A stretch of DNA of 64,000 bases from positions 1 to 64,000 of the forward strand of contig JABDRN010000034.1 of NCBI GenBank assembly GCA_013041745.1, written 5' to 3'. Made by a program: the position numbers and the translations under genes. Below are positions 44,987-55,324 of this stretch, one piece after another. The notes under the pieces were generated by a model. The model was not told the DNA's origin, searched no databases, and saw nothing but the letters and a program-made list of their open reading frames with translations. Numbering within the stretch: the first letter of the stretch is position 1; each line of letters begins with the position of its first letter. This stretch comes from Gammaproteobacteria bacterium. GTDB taxonomy: Bacteria; Pseudomonadota; Gammaproteobacteria; SZUA-229.

Positions 44987-45514
44987 ATGTCCAGCATAAT
45001 CATCATCTATTCGACAACTGACGGTCACACCAGGGAGATCTGTTCGCAACTGATCAAGGTGATCGAGCAGCAAGGAGAGCAGGCGACCATGGTTGAAATC
45101 GACGAAGTGGCTTCTATCGATCTGGCTGCATTCGATAAGATAGTTATCGGTGCCAGTATCCGCTACGGCAAACACGATAAAAAAGTTTACCGATTGATAG
45201 AGAAGAATCAGCAGCTTTTAGAGAGCAGGGCGAATGCATTTTTCTCGGTTAACGTGGTCGCACGCAAACCAGAAAAAAGACAGCCTGATACCAATCCGTA
45301 CCTGAAGAAATTTTTAAAAGAGATATCCTGGCAGCCGAAAAACCTGGCAGTGTTCGCAGGCAAGATCGACTACCCGATGTATAGTTTCTGGGACCGTAAC
45401 ATAATCAGGCTGATCATGTGGATGACGAAAGGGCCCACCGATCCTGCAGCGACGATCGATTTCACTGACTGGAAACAGGTGGATGATTTCGCAAGGTTTA
45501 TCTGTGATATGTAA
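44987..45514 (+). CDS. hemG: Menaquinone-dependent protoporphyrinogen oxidase, flavodoxin type
   Basis: A 175-aa FMN flavodoxin. The FMN-phosphate loop is IIYSTTDGHTREIC, then VIGASIRYGKHDKKVY and FSVNVVARKPEKRQPDTNPY, the insert typical of HemG, with FAGKIDYPMYSFWD near the end. HemG oxidises protoporphyrinogen IX to protoporphyrin IX in heme synthesis, passing electrons to quinones. Length and motifs match E. coli HemG (181 aa). Convergent with nth. Confidence 0.9.
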   Translation: MSSIIIIYSTTDGHTREICSQLIKVIEQQGEQATMVEIDEVASIDLAAFDKIVIGASIRYGKHDKKVYRLIEKNQQLLESRANAFFSVNVVARKPEKRQPDTNPYLKKFLKEISWQPKNLAVFAGKIDYPMYSFWDRNIIRLIMWMTKGPTDPAATIDFTDWKQVDDFARFICDM

Positions 45515-45539
45515 GTATGATGTTTGAATCGCAAAGTTT

Positions 45540-46172
45540 TCATTCAGTCTTGTCCTTATACTCACATAGGTCTTCTATCAGGCACGAACCACAGCGTGGT
45601 TTGCGTGCGACACAGGTATAACGGCCGAGCAATATCAGCCAGTGATGCGCGTCTACCAGGAACTCTTTGGGTATGAATCTGAGTAATTTCTTCTCAACCT
45701 CCAGTACATTTTTACCGGGAGCGATCCTGGTGCGGTTGGAGACTCGAAAGATATGTGTGTCGACGGCCATAGTAGGATGACCGAAGGCAGTGTTACGGAC
45801 CACGTTGGCGGTTTTTCTGCCGACGCCGGGCAGCGCCTCGAGCTTTTTCTGGTCATCCGGTACCATGCTGCCATGCTCTTCGATCAGTATCCTGCAGGTC
45901 TTGATGATATTCTTTGCTTTACTGTTAAACAGGCCGATGGTCTTGATGTATTCTTTCAGGCCGTCCTCGCCGAGCTGGTAGATCGCTTCAGGAGTGTTGG
46001 CAACGGCAAAGAGTTTTTCGGTCGCGATATTGACGCTCTTGTCAGTCGCCTGTGCTGACAGGATGACGGCGATCAATAATTCGAAGGTCGAATCAAAATT
46101 GAGCTCGGTGGTCGGGTGGGGGTTGTCCTGTTGCAGGCGTGAAAATATTTCGTAGCGTTTGTCTTTGTTCAT
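45540..46172 (-). CDS. nth: Endonuclease III (Nth)
   Basis: A 210-aa base-excision repair glycosylase/AP lyase. The HhH motif is LEALPGVGRKTANVV with the catalytic Lys of GRKTA, followed by VDTHIFRVSNRT with the catalytic Asp. The C-terminal 4Fe-4S site is CVARKPRCGSCLIEDLC (C-x6-C-x2-C-x5-C). It removes oxidised pyrimidines. Last gene of the rnf-nth cluster, 105 bases after rnfE, with a palindrome between. Confidence 0.96.
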   Translation of the reverse strand: MNKDKRYEIFSRLQQDNPHPTTELNFDSTFELLIAVILSAQATDKSVNIATEKLFAVANTPEAIYQLGEDGLKEYIKTIGLFNSKAKNIIKTCRILIEEHGSMVPDDQKKLEALPGVGRKTANVVRNTAFGHPTMAVDTHIFRVSNRTRIAPGKNVLEVEKKLLRFIPKEFLVDAHHWLILLGRYTCVARKPRCGSCLIEDLCEYKDKTE

Positions 46173-46196
46173 GGTCTTTTTTGGGGAGGGGGGAGA

Positions 46197-46263
46197 ATCG
46201 CGGAATAAATTCCGCTCCTACGGGTAAGTACGCATTTTGTAGCAGTGGAATTTATTGCGCGAT
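46197..46263. repeat. Palindromic intergenic repeat (GCGGAATAAATTCCGCTCCTAC type)
   Basis: Imperfect arms ATCGCGGAATAAATTCC with GCTCCTAC, and GTAGCAGTGGAATTTATTGC with GCGAT, lie between rnfE and nth. This word family is frequent in gammaproteobacterial intergenic DNA. Different from the TGTCATCTCGA family. Confidence 0.75.
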
Positions 46264-46276
46264 GTTATAACCTGGC

Positions 46277-46996
46277 TCAATTGGTTAAGGGTTCTGCGCC
46301 TTGTATAACAACCTCTTTCGCTGAACTCTGGCGTTTATCGATGATGTTCTTCAGCGCGATGAGCAGACCTAAACCGATAAAGGCGCCGGGGGGCAGGACC
46401 GCGAGCAGGAAGCCGGGGTAGTCTTCGTTAAAGGTCATTGTCATGTTCTCGCCGACACTGCCGAACATGAGCTGGGCATTGGCGAACAGCGTTCCGAAGC
46501 CGACCAGCTCACGCATGCCGCCGAGCACCACCAGGACCAGGGTGAAGCCCAGACCCATCATGAAACCGTCGAGCGCGGAGTCGATCAGGTTGTTCTTCGA
46601 GGCGAATGCTTCTGCACGCGCGATGATGGAACAGTTGGTGACGATCAACGGGATGAAGATGCCGAGGACGAGATACAGCTCATGGAACCAGGCGTTCATG
46701 ATGAGTTCGATGGTGGTCACGATAGAAGCGATGATAAGCACGAATACGGGGATGCGGATTTCTGATCTCAACCAAGGGCGGATGATTGATACCAGGCTAT
46801 TCGATAAAACTAATGTCATCAGTGTCGCGATGCCAAGCCCCAGCCCGTTGATCACCGTGCCGGTGACCGCGAGCAACGGACATAGTCCGAGCAGCTGCAC
46901 GAGTGCGACGTTGTTTTTCCACAGGCCATTTTTACTGATGTCTGCTGCCTGCGGGCCTGCTGCTGTCACGGTTTTTTTCTCTGTCTTATCGCTCAT
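46277..46996 (-). CDS. rnfE: Rnf electron transport complex subunit E
   Basis: A 239-aa integral membrane subunit with six helices. [20 protein letters not shown] carries a transmembrane Cys of the intramembrane iron-sulfur site, and [17 protein letters not shown] carries the second. Pairs with RnfA. Rnf couples ferredoxin/NAD redox to ion pumping. Overlaps rnfG by 4 bases (ATGA). Confidence 0.95.
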   Translation of the reverse strand: MSDKTEKKTVTAAGPQAADISKNGLWKNNVALVQLLGLCPLLAVTGTVINGLGLGIATLMTLVLSNSLVSIIRPWLRSEIRIPVFVLIIASIVTTIELIMNAWFHELYLVLGIFIPLIVTNCSIIARAEAFASKNNLIDSALDGFMMGLGFTLVLVVLGGMRELVGFGTLFANAQLMFGSVGENMTMTFNEDYPGFLLAVLPPGAFIGLGLLIALKNIIDKRQSSAKEVVIQGAEPLTN

Positions 46997-47646
46997 GATT
47001 GTTCTGCTTTTTCAGCGGGCGTATCGAATAATGTCGCCTGGTTCTGGTCAAAGTATAGCAGGGCATTATGTACTGCTTCTACCACGGCACGCGGAGTGAT
47101 GGTAGCGCCGGTGAACTGGTCAAATATGCCGCCGTCGCGTTTTACTTTCCAGCCTTTTGCTTGCGGGTTGCTCAATGATCTACCATCGAAGCCAAGGATC
47201 CAGTCAGAACGTACGATGCTGACAACATCACCGAGTCCCGGCGTCTCACGGTGTTTTACTACCCGGACACCGGCAAGTGTGCCATCGACTTTTACCCCGA
47301 CGAGCAGCTGTATAGGACCATTGTAACCATTGGGCGCGATGCTGGAAAAAACCACGGCAACATTCTTTTTATTTTTCCGTGCGCGGTAAGCCCGTGTCTG
47401 CTCATCAGTTCCCAGCATTGAATTCGGTTTCAGGCTAATAACGTCTTCCAGCAGATCGTTGTCGTAGCTCTCTGCCGGGATTATATTATTCAGTTTTCGC
47501 AGTAAGGTCAGCTCTTCATTGTGCCTGATATCATCTTCGGTCTGGCTGAAGGTCAGACCTACCAGGGCGGCACCGATAACGGCAAACAGCATGAGTAAAG
47601 ATGCTGTTATGACGATCATTTTTATCTGTGCTCTGCTGAAGATCAT
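46993..47646 (-). CDS. rnfG: Rnf electron transport complex subunit G
   Basis: A 217-aa protein with one N-terminal membrane helix and an FMN-binding domain (FMN attached to Thr in the motif [16 protein letters not shown] near residue 175). [15 protein letters not shown] matches RnfG. Electron carrier facing the periplasm. Ends 4 bases before overlap with rnfE. Confidence 0.95.
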   Translation of the reverse strand: MIFSRAQIKMIVITASLLMLFAVIGAALVGLTFSQTEDDIRHNEELTLLRKLNNIIPAESYDNDLLEDVISLKPNSMLGTDEQTRAYRARKNKKNVAVVFSSIAPNGYNGPIQLLVGVKVDGTLAGVRVVKHRETPGLGDVVSIVRSDWILGFDGRSLSNPQAKGWKVKRDGGIFDQFTGATITPRAVVEAVHNALLYFDQNQATLFDTPAEKAEQS

Positions 47647-47649
47647 GTC

Positions 47650-48708
47650 TTACCTGTTCGGGTCGCCATACACTTTTGGCTGCGTGTAGTAGTCGATCAA
47701 CGGTGCAGCGATGTTCATTAAAACCACCGCAAAAGCGATGCCGTCAGGATAGCCGCCCCAGCTGCGGATGATGTATACCAGGGCGCCTATACCTGCGCCA
47801 TATATCCAGCGGCCTCTCGGTGTCGTGCTCGCAGATACCGGGTCAGTGGCGATAAAGAATGCACACAACATGGTGCCACCGCTGAAAGCGTGAAACAGTG
47901 CTGAGCTGTTGGCCGAGTAATCGATAACGGCAAACAGGTTTGAGATCAGTACCAGGCTGATGAGGAAAGCGGTGGGGATACGCCAGTCTGCAACGCCTTT
48001 TTTCACCAGCCAGACACCGCCAGCGAGGTAGAGGATATTGATCCATTGCCAGCCGGTTCCGCTGATGCTGGAAAACAGTGGACTGAAGTCAGGATTGTTC
48101 CTGGTCTCAGTGACATCATGGAACTGGCTGAGTTGTGTTTTTAGCAGGTCGATCGGTGTCGCCATCGATATGCTGTCGATGGTCTCAGCGTAAGGCAAGG
48201 CGCCGAGAAATACCCAGTTAAAGGTGGTGATAAAATCCGGCCAGCCGGTTGTGCTGCCATGAGGTACCCCCATCGGTGCTGTCCATAAGGTCATCTCCAG
48301 CGGGAAAGAGATCATCACTACGATATAACCGACCATCGCCGGGTTGAACGGATTAAAACCTAATCCACCGTAGAGGTGTTTTGCCACGGCGATAGCCGAG
48401 ATCGATGCGATAACGGTTAACCACCAAGGCGCGAGTGAGGGCAGTGCCAGTGCAAGCAGGCAGGCTGTGACCAATGCGCTGCCATCCATTAAACTGTCGG
48501 TAACATCACGTTGCCGAACCTTCAATATGACCGCTTCGCTTAACAGGCAGACGCTGATCGCGATCAGCAGGTTGAACAGCACGCCCCAGCCAAAGAAATA
48601 TATCGATGCGAGTGCGCCCGGGATGAGGGCGTATAGTACTTTTAGCATCATGTCCTGAACATTGATGCTCTGTTTTATATGCGGCGCTGGTGTACGTTTG
48701 AATAACAT
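47650..48708 (-). CDS. rnfD: Rnf electron transport complex subunit D
   Basis: A 352-aa membrane protein. N-terminal SPHIKQSINVQDMMLKVLYA-like start reads APHIKQSINVQDMMLKVLYA. VAKHLYGGLGFNPFNPAMVG is the family signature, and the covalent-flavin Thr lies in SMATPIDLLK. FFIATDPVSASTTPRGRWIY and RSWGGYPDGIAFAVVLMNIA are typical near the C-terminus. Binds FMN covalently and riboflavin. Confidence 0.95.
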   Translation of the reverse strand: MLFKRTPAPHIKQSINVQDMMLKVLYALIPGALASIYFFGWGVLFNLLIAISVCLLSEAVILKVRQRDVTDSLMDGSALVTACLLALALPSLAPWWLTVIASISAIAVAKHLYGGLGFNPFNPAMVGYIVVMISFPLEMTLWTAPMGVPHGSTTGWPDFITTFNWVFLGALPYAETIDSISMATPIDLLKTQLSQFHDVTETRNNPDFSPLFSSISGTGWQWINILYLAGGVWLVKKGVADWRIPTAFLISLVLISNLFAVIDYSANSSALFHAFSGGTMLCAFFIATDPVSASTTPRGRWIYGAGIGALVYIIRSWGGYPDGIAFAVVLMNIAAPLIDYYTQPKVYGDPNR

Positions 48709-48722
48709 TATTATCTAACCGC

Positions 48723-50384
48723 TCAGTTCTGACTGATCTCTTTGCTTTTATCTTCCTGGCCCGTGCTGTCCTTGTCTGAACTTTGCTTGCCAGCATTTCC
48801 CTGGTCTTTATTGCGTTGCGCTTTCTTTGCCTGGGCACGAGCAATCGCTTCGGCGATGATAGCCTGTTTGCTGCTCTTTTCGTCACCCTGGTTTTTGCTG
48901 GCCTGCTCCTGTGATTTCTTTTTCAGCAGCTCGCGCTTCTTGCGCATCTTCTCTTCGCGCTCCTGTTTGATCTTATCCAGCCTGCGCTGATGTGCTTCGT
49001 GGCGTTGACGAGAGATGTCAGAAGATTTGCGTTCACGTTCCTGCTGCCATATGGTCGTTTTTGCATGACGATAATATTGTACCAGCGGGATATCGCTGGG
49101 ACAGACGTAGGCACAGCAGCCACATTCTATACAGTCAAACAGGTTGTGCTCGACGAGGCGGTCGTTGTTCTGGCTGCTGGCATACCAGTAGAGCTGTTGT
49201 GGTAACAGTCTTACCGGACATACATCGGCACATTTACCACAACGGATACAGGGCAGATGCCTCTGTCGGTGCGTGTCCTCCTGGCGAGCGGTCACCAGCA
49301 GGCAGTTGGTTGCTTTGACCACCGGTAGTTCATCCGTCTGCAGTGAGAAACCCATCATCGGGCCGCCCATGATGAGTTCATCGCTGTCTTCGGTATAGCC
49401 GCCACAATGTTCGATACATTTTTTCATCGGCGTGCCGATCAGTGCTTCTATGTTCTGTGGATGACTTACACCGTGGCCCGTAATCGTGACGATGCGTGAG
49501 ATCAGGGGTTCGCCGAGAAAGACAGCACGATGGATAGCATAGGCGGTGGCGACGTTATGGCACAGGACGCCTAGCTCTGCCGGGAAACGGCCTTTGGGAA
49601 CTTCCTCACCGGTGAGGATCTGTATCAACTGTTTTTCGCCACCGCTGGGGTAAATGGTGGGGACGACCTGGATTATGAAGTAGCCTGTGCCATCCTCATC
49701 AACGACAGACTGCAATGCCTGTATCGCTTCTGGCTTGTTGTCTTCGATAGCGATGATACATTGCCTGGCTTTGATGATGTGACCGATGATGTCTGCGCCA
49801 GATATGATCTCCCTGGCGTGTTCTCGCATCAGGGCATCGTCACAGGTGATGTAAGGCTCGCATTCGACACCGTTGAGGATCAGCGTCTTTATATTCATCT
49901 CGGTCTGCTTCACTGAAGACGGGAACGTGGCACCGCCGAGGCCGACGATACCTGCATCACGGACGATCTTACGCAGCTCGGAAGAGGTGGTGTTATTGTA
50001 GTCTTCAGCGATCGGATTGCGTTCTATCCACTCGTCCTTGAAGTCATTATCGATGACAACACAGAGGTCCGAGAGGCCTGAGATGTGAGGGATATCGTGT
50101 TGCCTGATCTCGCTGACGGTACCTGAAACCGGCGAGTGCACGGCTGCACTCACCAGGTCACCCGGCATGGCCAGCATCTGTCCTTTCAATACCCTGTCAC
50201 CGGTTTTTACCAGCGGCTGACTGATGGCGCCGATATGCTGCTGCAGAGGAACGATGTAAGTCTTGCATGGTGCCACGGTGGTGATCTTTGAAACAGTCGA
50301 TATATGTTTATGACCGACCAGCCTAAGACCGCCATCGATCGTGGTCAGCTTGTTATCTGTAGAGAGTATTTCTATCTGGCTCAT
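48723..50384 (-). CDS. rnfC: Rnf electron transport complex subunit C
   Basis: A 553-aa peripheral subunit that takes electrons to or from NADH. The N-terminal region binds FMN and NADH (VGLGGATFPSSVKQ, LNGVECEPYITCDD, YPSGGEKQLIQILTGEEVP). Two 4Fe-4S motifs follow: CIRCGKCADVCP and CIECGCCAYVCP. A long charged coiled C-terminal tail (about 440-553, rich in Lys, Glu, Gln) is as in E. coli RsxC. The start at 50384 follows AGGAAAACC; the frame is open further upstream through rnfB but that is not coding. 13 bases after rnfB. Confidence 0.95.
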   Translation of the reverse strand: MSQIEILSTDNKLTTIDGGLRLVGHKHISTVSKITTVAPCKTYIVPLQQHIGAISQPLVKTGDRVLKGQMLAMPGDLVSAAVHSPVSGTVSEIRQHDIPHISGLSDLCVVIDNDFKDEWIERNPIAEDYNNTTSSELRKIVRDAGIVGLGGATFPSSVKQTEMNIKTLILNGVECEPYITCDDALMREHAREIISGADIIGHIIKARQCIIAIEDNKPEAIQALQSVVDEDGTGYFIIQVVPTIYPSGGEKQLIQILTGEEVPKGRFPAELGVLCHNVATAYAIHRAVFLGEPLISRIVTITGHGVSHPQNIEALIGTPMKKCIEHCGGYTEDSDELIMGGPMMGFSLQTDELPVVKATNCLLVTARQEDTHRQRHLPCIRCGKCADVCPVRLLPQQLYWYASSQNNDRLVEHNLFDCIECGCCAYVCPSDIPLVQYYRHAKTTIWQQERERKSSDISRQRHEAHQRRLDKIKQEREEKMRKKRELLKKKSQEQASKNQGDEKSSKQAIIAEAIARAQAKKAQRNKDQGNAGKQSSDKDSTGQEDKSKEISQN

Positions 50385-50397
50385 GGTTTTCCTGCCG

Positions 50398-50958
50398 TCA
50401 TCTCGCGTGCGGCGCCGCAAATGCAGCATCAGGTAATTCTGCCGTCCAGGTACGAACGGTTGGCTGGATCGCGACGATATCGATACAGTCCACCGGACAA
50501 GGAGGTATGCACAGGTTACAGCCCGTACATTCAGATTCGATGACGGTGTGCATCTGTTTCGCTGCACCGAGTATGGCGTCGACAGGACATGCCTGGATGC
50601 ATAGGGTACAGCCAATGCATGTCTGCTCATCGATACGCACCACGGTCGGCAGCTGCTTCGCTTCACCATGCTCGGCATTCAACGGTTTGACCTCGACATC
50701 GAGCAGGTCTGCCAGTGCGATGATCGTCACTTCGCCACCGGGCGGACACTGGTTGATATCAGCTTCACCTTTGGCCATGGCTTCGGCATAAGGGCGACAG
50801 CCTGCGTAGGTGCACTGGCCGCATTGGGTCTGCGGCAGCAGGGCATCTATCTGGTCTACTACCGGGTCGCCTTCAACCTTGAATCGGATAGCAGAATAGG
50901 CGAGTAGCAAGCCGAATATGCAGGCGATGACAGCGAGGGTGATGATGACAGTTAACAT
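50398..50958 (-). CDS. rnfB: Rnf electron transport complex subunit B
   Basis: A 186-aa ferredoxin-like subunit. It has an N-terminal membrane helix ([20 protein letters not shown]), the first 4Fe-4S site ([20 protein letters not shown] with CPPGG), and two further ferredoxin clusters ([16 protein letters not shown] and [16 protein letters not shown]). It passes electrons between ferredoxin and the membrane subunits. Confidence 0.96.
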   Translation of the reverse strand: MLTVIITLAVIACIFGLLLAYSAIRFKVEGDPVVDQIDALLPQTQCGQCTYAGCRPYAEAMAKGEADINQCPPGGEVTIIALADLLDVEVKPLNAEHGEAKQLPTVVRIDEQTCIGCTLCIQACPVDAILGAAKQMHTVIESECTGCNLCIPPCPVDCIDIVAIQPTVRTWTAELPDAAFAAPHAR

Positions 50959-50976
50959 GTTTGGTGATCTTTGAAG

Positions 50977-51558
50977 CTATACCTTTATCAGTCCGGCAAA
51001 CCCCATGAATGCGAGTGACATGATACCTGCAGTGATCAACGCGATAGAGGTTCCCTGAAATGCTTCTGGGACATCGGCGACATTGATACGTTCCCGCAGT
51101 GCTGAGAACAGGATCAGTACCAGGGAGAAACCGACAGCCGCACCGAAGCCATAAAACAGTGACTGGATGAAACCATGCTGCTCCTTAATATTGAGCAGGG
51201 CGACGCCGAGGACGGCACAGTTCGTCGTGATCAGCGGCAGAAAGATTCCGAGCACGTTGTATAACAGCGGGCTGGTCTTATGTACCACCATCTCGGTGAA
51301 CTGCACGACGACGGCGATCACCAGGATGAACATGATGGTGCGCATGTATTCCAGATCGAGCGGTGCCAGGATGTACTCATTGACAAGGTAGCTGCTGACC
51401 GAAGACAAAGTCAGCACGAAGGTGGTTGCCAGCGCCATGCCGATAGCGGTTTCAAGCTTTCGTGACACGCCCATGAACGGACACAGGCCAAGAAATTTGA
51501 CCAGTACGAAGTTGTTGACCAGTATGGTGCTCAGCAGGATGAGGGCGAATTCAGTCAT
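50977..51558 (-). CDS. rnfA: Rnf electron transport complex subunit A
   Basis: A 193-aa membrane protein with six helices and the signature [20 protein letters not shown]. The second transmembrane Cys motif is [15 protein letters not shown]; these cysteines bind a 2Fe-2S cluster with RnfE. First gene of the rnfABCDGE operon. Confidence 0.96.
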   Translation of the reverse strand: MTEFALILLSTILVNNFVLVKFLGLCPFMGVSRKLETAIGMALATTFVLTLSSVSSYLVNEYILAPLDLEYMRTIMFILVIAVVVQFTEMVVHKTSPLLYNVLGIFLPLITTNCAVLGVALLNIKEQHGFIQSLFYGFGAAVGFSLVLILFSALRERINVADVPEAFQGTSIALITAGIMSLAFMGFAGLIKV

Positions 51559-51673
51559 CCGCGCATTCTAGCAGATTGTGGCCCTGTAAATTTGATTTAA
51601 CTTAAGAAAAAATGAATAGAATCAACAAGGAAAGTAGGTTTTTATGGTCAGTCTAAAAAGCTGTATGACTGCT

Positions 51674-53005
51674 TTACACGTTACTGGCTAACTTCAGTTC
51701 AGAGTCTTCGATACTCCTGGGGTCGGCGGTTACCTGGTTGCGGCCATTTTCTTTGGAATGATAGACAGCATTGTCGGCAGCTTTATAGAGCCTGTCGAAA
51801 TCATCCTCGTGTTCATCGAGCAACGAGGCGATGCCGATACTGGCAGTCACGTTTAATTCGGAAGGTTTTGACATCTCGATCATGGAGCGAATCTTTTCTG
51901 CCTTGTTCATGGCATGGTTTATCGAACAGTGCGGCAACAGGATGAGAAACTCTTCGCCTCCGATACGGGAAACGATATCCCCCTGGCGGCAGGTGGTCAT
52001 GAGGAGCTTGCCTATCTCGGAGAGTACGATATCGCCAGTAGTGTGTCCGAATTCATCATTGATCTGTTTGAAATGATCCAGGTCGAGTATCATGATACTC
52101 AGCGGAAAATCGTAGCGGATAGAGTCTTTGATGTACTTGGGTGCAAATTCTGAGAGGCTGTGCCGGTTATGGCATGTGGTCAACTGGTCAGTCATCGCGA
52201 TGTTGTATAGTGAACGTTGCTGCTGCCGTACCTGGTCAGCCAGGCGCTTGTTGATGATCAGGTTGTTCACCCGTGCCGCAAGTTCTTCTTCTATCGGTGG
52301 TTTGGTGACGTAATCATTGATTCCGGCATGTAACAGGTCAATGCGCAGCTGCGCGTCATCATGTCCGGTCATCGCCAGTATCGGTGTTTTTGCCGAATGG
52401 GTATTCGATGCACGGATCATACGTACCAGAGAGAGGCCGTCCATGGTACCTTCCAGCATCACGTCGGTGATGACAAGGTCGTATTCGTTATCGGCGAAGG
52501 CGTGAAATGCTTCCTCTGCAGAAGCGAAGTGTGTTATTTCGAGGTTGAGCTTCTTCAGGTACTTGGTGACGATATGTGCCACCGAAGCGCTGTCTTCGAC
52601 GTAGAGTATCCTGCCCCCCTGGATATCAAAATTCTTCTTACCCTGGATATAGTAGCGGATGCTTGATTTTAGATAGGTGATATTGGTCTTTGGAAAGATA
52701 TCCTTTATTCCGGCGGCACGGGCGTTTTTTAACAGGGTCTCATTCGGCTCCGATGTCAGCAGGATGATCGGTGTATTCAGTTCAGAGTTTTTGCAGTACT
52801 GTATGAATTCATTACCGGTTTTGTCGAAGATGTGCTGGGATGCGATGATCAGGTCATAGCGGGTATCTTCATCGGTGCTGACCAGCAGATCGAGACCTTC
52901 CTCGCCGGTGCGAACGCTGCTCACCGTGCAGCCTAGCTCTATGAGCAGGTCCTGCAGGATCTTCTGGAATAATCGTCCATTTTCTAGGATAAGTACTTTC
53001 ATCAA
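51674..53005 (-). CDS. Diguanylate cyclase with two receiver domains
   Basis: A 443-aa PleD-like protein: receiver 1 (about 1-115), receiver 2 (about 130-250, phospho-acceptor Asp in DLVITDVMLE), and a GGDEF-type domain (about 285-425). The active site is SRIGGEEF, and the inhibitory RxxD site RQGD lies five residues earlier. It makes cyclic di-GMP. In receiver 1 the acceptor Asp position reads YDLIIASQHI, so this domain is probably not phosphorylated there. No partner kinase is adjacent. The C-terminus has an Asp/Glu-rich extension. Confidence 0.92.
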   Translation of the reverse strand: MMKVLILENGRLFQKILQDLLIELGCTVSSVRTGEEGLDLLVSTDEDTRYDLIIASQHIFDKTGNEFIQYCKNSELNTPIILLTSEPNETLLKNARAAGIKDIFPKTNITYLKSSIRYYIQGKKNFDIQGGRILYVEDSASVAHIVTKYLKKLNLEITHFASAEEAFHAFADNEYDLVITDVMLEGTMDGLSLVRMIRASNTHSAKTPILAMTGHDDAQLRIDLLHAGINDYVTKPPIEEELAARVNNLIINKRLADQVRQQQRSLYNIAMTDQLTTCHNRHSLSEFAPKYIKDSIRYDFPLSIMILDLDHFKQINDEFGHTTGDIVLSEIGKLLMTTCRQGDIVSRIGGEEFLILLPHCSINHAMNKAEKIRSMIEMSKPSELNVTASIGIASLLDEHEDDFDRLYKAADNAVYHSKENGRNQVTADPRSIEDSELKLASNV

Positions 53006-53132
53006 CCATCAGTATAATAGAGCCGTGTTATCAGATATCAGTATATATGACAAACAGTCATTTATCGCAGATATACGGAATAACGATGACCTTAATAATT
53101 GTAATGGGTCTAGAAATTTCGTTTTATGCGCT

Positions 53133-55193
53133 CTATTTTACTTTCATGCCCGGGATCGCACCGTCATCAGGGTTAAGGATGAACAGGTCTTTACCGCCCG
53201 GGCCGGCTGCAAGCACCATGCCTTCGGAGATGCCAAAACGCATCTTTCGCGGTGCCAGGTTGGCTACCATTACGGTGAGTTTTCCTTCCAGGTCTTCAGG
53301 CTTATAGGCAGACTTGATGCCGGCAAAAACATTACGCCGTGTCTTATCATTCGAGCCATCACCTAGATCGAGAGTCAGTTGCAGTAATTTATCAGCGCCT
53401 TCGACATGTTTCGCCTTGACGATCTTTGCAATGCGTAGATCGACCCTGGCGAAGTCATCGAAATTGATCTCGTCGGCAATCGGGTCATCCGCCAGAGGGC
53501 CACTGAGTGTTTCTTCGGCAGCGTCGTCATTGACCGTGGTTTGTTCTATCGAGTCATGCGTCATGGCTTCGATCTGCTCTTTCTCTATACGGGTCAGCAA
53601 AGGTTTGAATTTATTTATCCCGTGAGAAAGTAATGGCTCACTGATACTCGCCCAGCTAAATTCAGTATTGAGAAAAGCTTCTGATTTTTCTGCGGTAGCC
53701 GGCAATATAGGTTTTAACCAGGTCATCAGCAGGCGGAACATGTTGAGGCCCTGTGTGCATATCCTTTGCACATCGTCACCACGACCCTCTTCTTTTATCA
53801 GTACCCAGGGTTTGTTCTCATCGATGTATACATTGGCTCTATCTGCCTGCGCCATGATTTCGCGCACCGCTTTATTATATTCACGGTTCTCATAGTGTTC
53901 CGCGATAATATCACCGGCTGCAACCATCTCGTTATAGAGCCCGGGTTCTGGTAATTCAGCAGACAGCTGCCCGCCGAATTTCTTGCTGATAAAGCCTGCG
54001 CAGCGGCTGGCGATGTTGACGACTTTGCCGACCAGGTCGGAGTTAACACGCTGCATGAAATCATCCAGGTTGAGGTCGATATCATCGACGCCTGAAGATA
54101 GCTTGGCAGTGTAGTAATAACGCAGGTATTCCGGGTTAAGGTTATCGAGATAGGTGCGCGCCTTGATGAAGGTGCCGCGTGATTTTGACATCTTCTGACC
54201 ATTTACCGTGAGGAAACCATGACAGAACACAGCGGTCGGCTTGCGGTAACCGGAACCTTCTAATACTGCCGGCCAGAACAGGGTGTGGAAGCGGGCGATG
54301 TCTTTACCGATAAAATGGTAAAGCTCGTTATCACTGTCTGCTGCCCAGTAATCATCGAAGTCGATGCCGTGTTTGTCACAGAAGTTTTTGAAGCTCGCCA
54401 TGTATCCTATCGGCGCATCCAGCCAGACATAGAAATATTTTCCCGGGGCATCGGGTATCTCGAACCCCCAGTAAGGTGCATTACGTGAGATGTCCCAGTC
54501 CTGCAGGCCTTCCTCGAACCATTCTTCGAGCTTGTTTGCTACTTCGGACTGTACATGACCGGCTTTCAGCCACTGCTGCAGCATCTCGGAGAAATCGCTG
54601 AGTTTGAAAAAGTATTGTTCAGAATCTTTTTCGATCGGTGTTGCGCCACTGACGACTGATACCGGGTTTTTCAGTTCGGTGGGGTCATAGGTCGCGCCGC
54701 ATACCTCACAGTTGTCACCGTATTGATCTTCTGTGCCGCATTTGGGGCAGGTACCCTTGATGAATCGGTCTGGCAGAAACATCTCTGCTTCCGGATCGTA
54801 AGCCTGCTTGATGGTCTCTGTCCGGATATGGCCATCTTCGCGAAGTTTCAGGTAGATGTTGGAGGCAAAGTGCCTGTTCTCTTCTGAATGGGTCGTGTAG
54901 TAATTATCAAAGCCAATGTGAAAGTCGGCGAAGTCGGCCTCATGTTCTTTCTGTACGGCAGCGATCAGCTCTTCCGGTGTTATGTCGTCCTGACGGGCGC
55001 GCAGCATGATCGGTGTGCCATGAGCATCATCAGCACAAACGTAATAACAGGTATTGCCGCGCAGGCGCTGAAAACGTGCCCAGATATCTGTCTGGATATA
55101 TTCGACCAGGTGGCCGAGATGGATGGGGCCATTGGCATAGGGGAGAGCACTGGTTACCAGGATGCTGCGTTCCAGATTTGTTTGCTGCTGGGA
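53133..55193 (-). CDS. metG: Methionyl-tRNA synthetase
   Basis: A 686-aa class I synthetase. It has [20 protein letters not shown] with the HIGH motif as HLGH, a zinc knuckle ([17 protein letters not shown]), and the KMSKS motif in [13 protein letters not shown]-terminal tRNA-binding domain of the EMAP/Trbp111 type (from about 585; [20 protein letters not shown]) is as in dimeric bacterial enzymes. Charges tRNA-Met. Start ATG 55193 ([13 protein letters not shown]) chosen; frame open to 55229. Confidence 0.97.
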   Translation of the reverse strand, partial: SQQQTNLERSILVTSALPYANGPIHLGHLVEYIQTDIWARFQRLRGNTCYYVCADDAHGTPIMLRARQDDITPEELIAAVQKEHEADFADFHIGFDNYYTTHSEENRHFASNIYLKLREDGHIRTETIKQAYDPEAEMFLPDRFIKGTCPKCGTEDQYGDNCEVCGATYDPTELKNPVSVVSGATPIEKDSEQYFFKLSDFSEMLQQWLKAGHVQSEVANKLEEWFEEGLQDWDISRNAPYWGFEIPDAPGKYFYVWLDAPIGYMASFKNFCDKHGIDFDDYWAADSDNELYHFIGKDIARFHTLFWPAVLEGSGYRKPTAVFCHGFLTVNGQKMSKSRGTFIKARTYLDNLNPEYLRYYYTAKLSSGVDDIDLNLDDFMQRVNSDLVGKVVNIASRCAGFISKKFGGQLSAELPEPGLYNEMVAAGDIIAEHYENREYNKAVREIMAQADRANVYIDENKPWVLIKEEGRGDDVQRICTQGLNMFRLLMTWLKPILPATAEKSEAFLNTEFSWASISEPLLSHGINKFKPLLTRIEKEQIEAMTHDSIEQTTVNDDAAEETLSGPLADDPIADEINFDDFARVDLRIAKIVKAKHVEGADKLLQLTLDLGDGSNDKTRRNVFAGIKSAYKPEDLEGKLTVMVANLAPRKMRFGISEGMVLAAGPGGKDLFILNPDDGAIPGMKVK

Positions 55194-55324
55194 CATTGTT
55201 ATTGTGGAGCTGTGTTTTAAAGGGTGCACAATTTAGCATTTTGACCGGTTTAATGCACGAAAAAACACTAGCCAGGCATTCATTTGAATGACATGGCTGC
55301 AGGCCAGGAACACAGGGAGTATTA

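Noticed and set aside
50385-50678. 98-residue N-terminal extension of rnfC
   Set aside because: It overlaps rnfB in another frame and lacks RnfC similarity; the ATG at 50384 has a good ribosome site.
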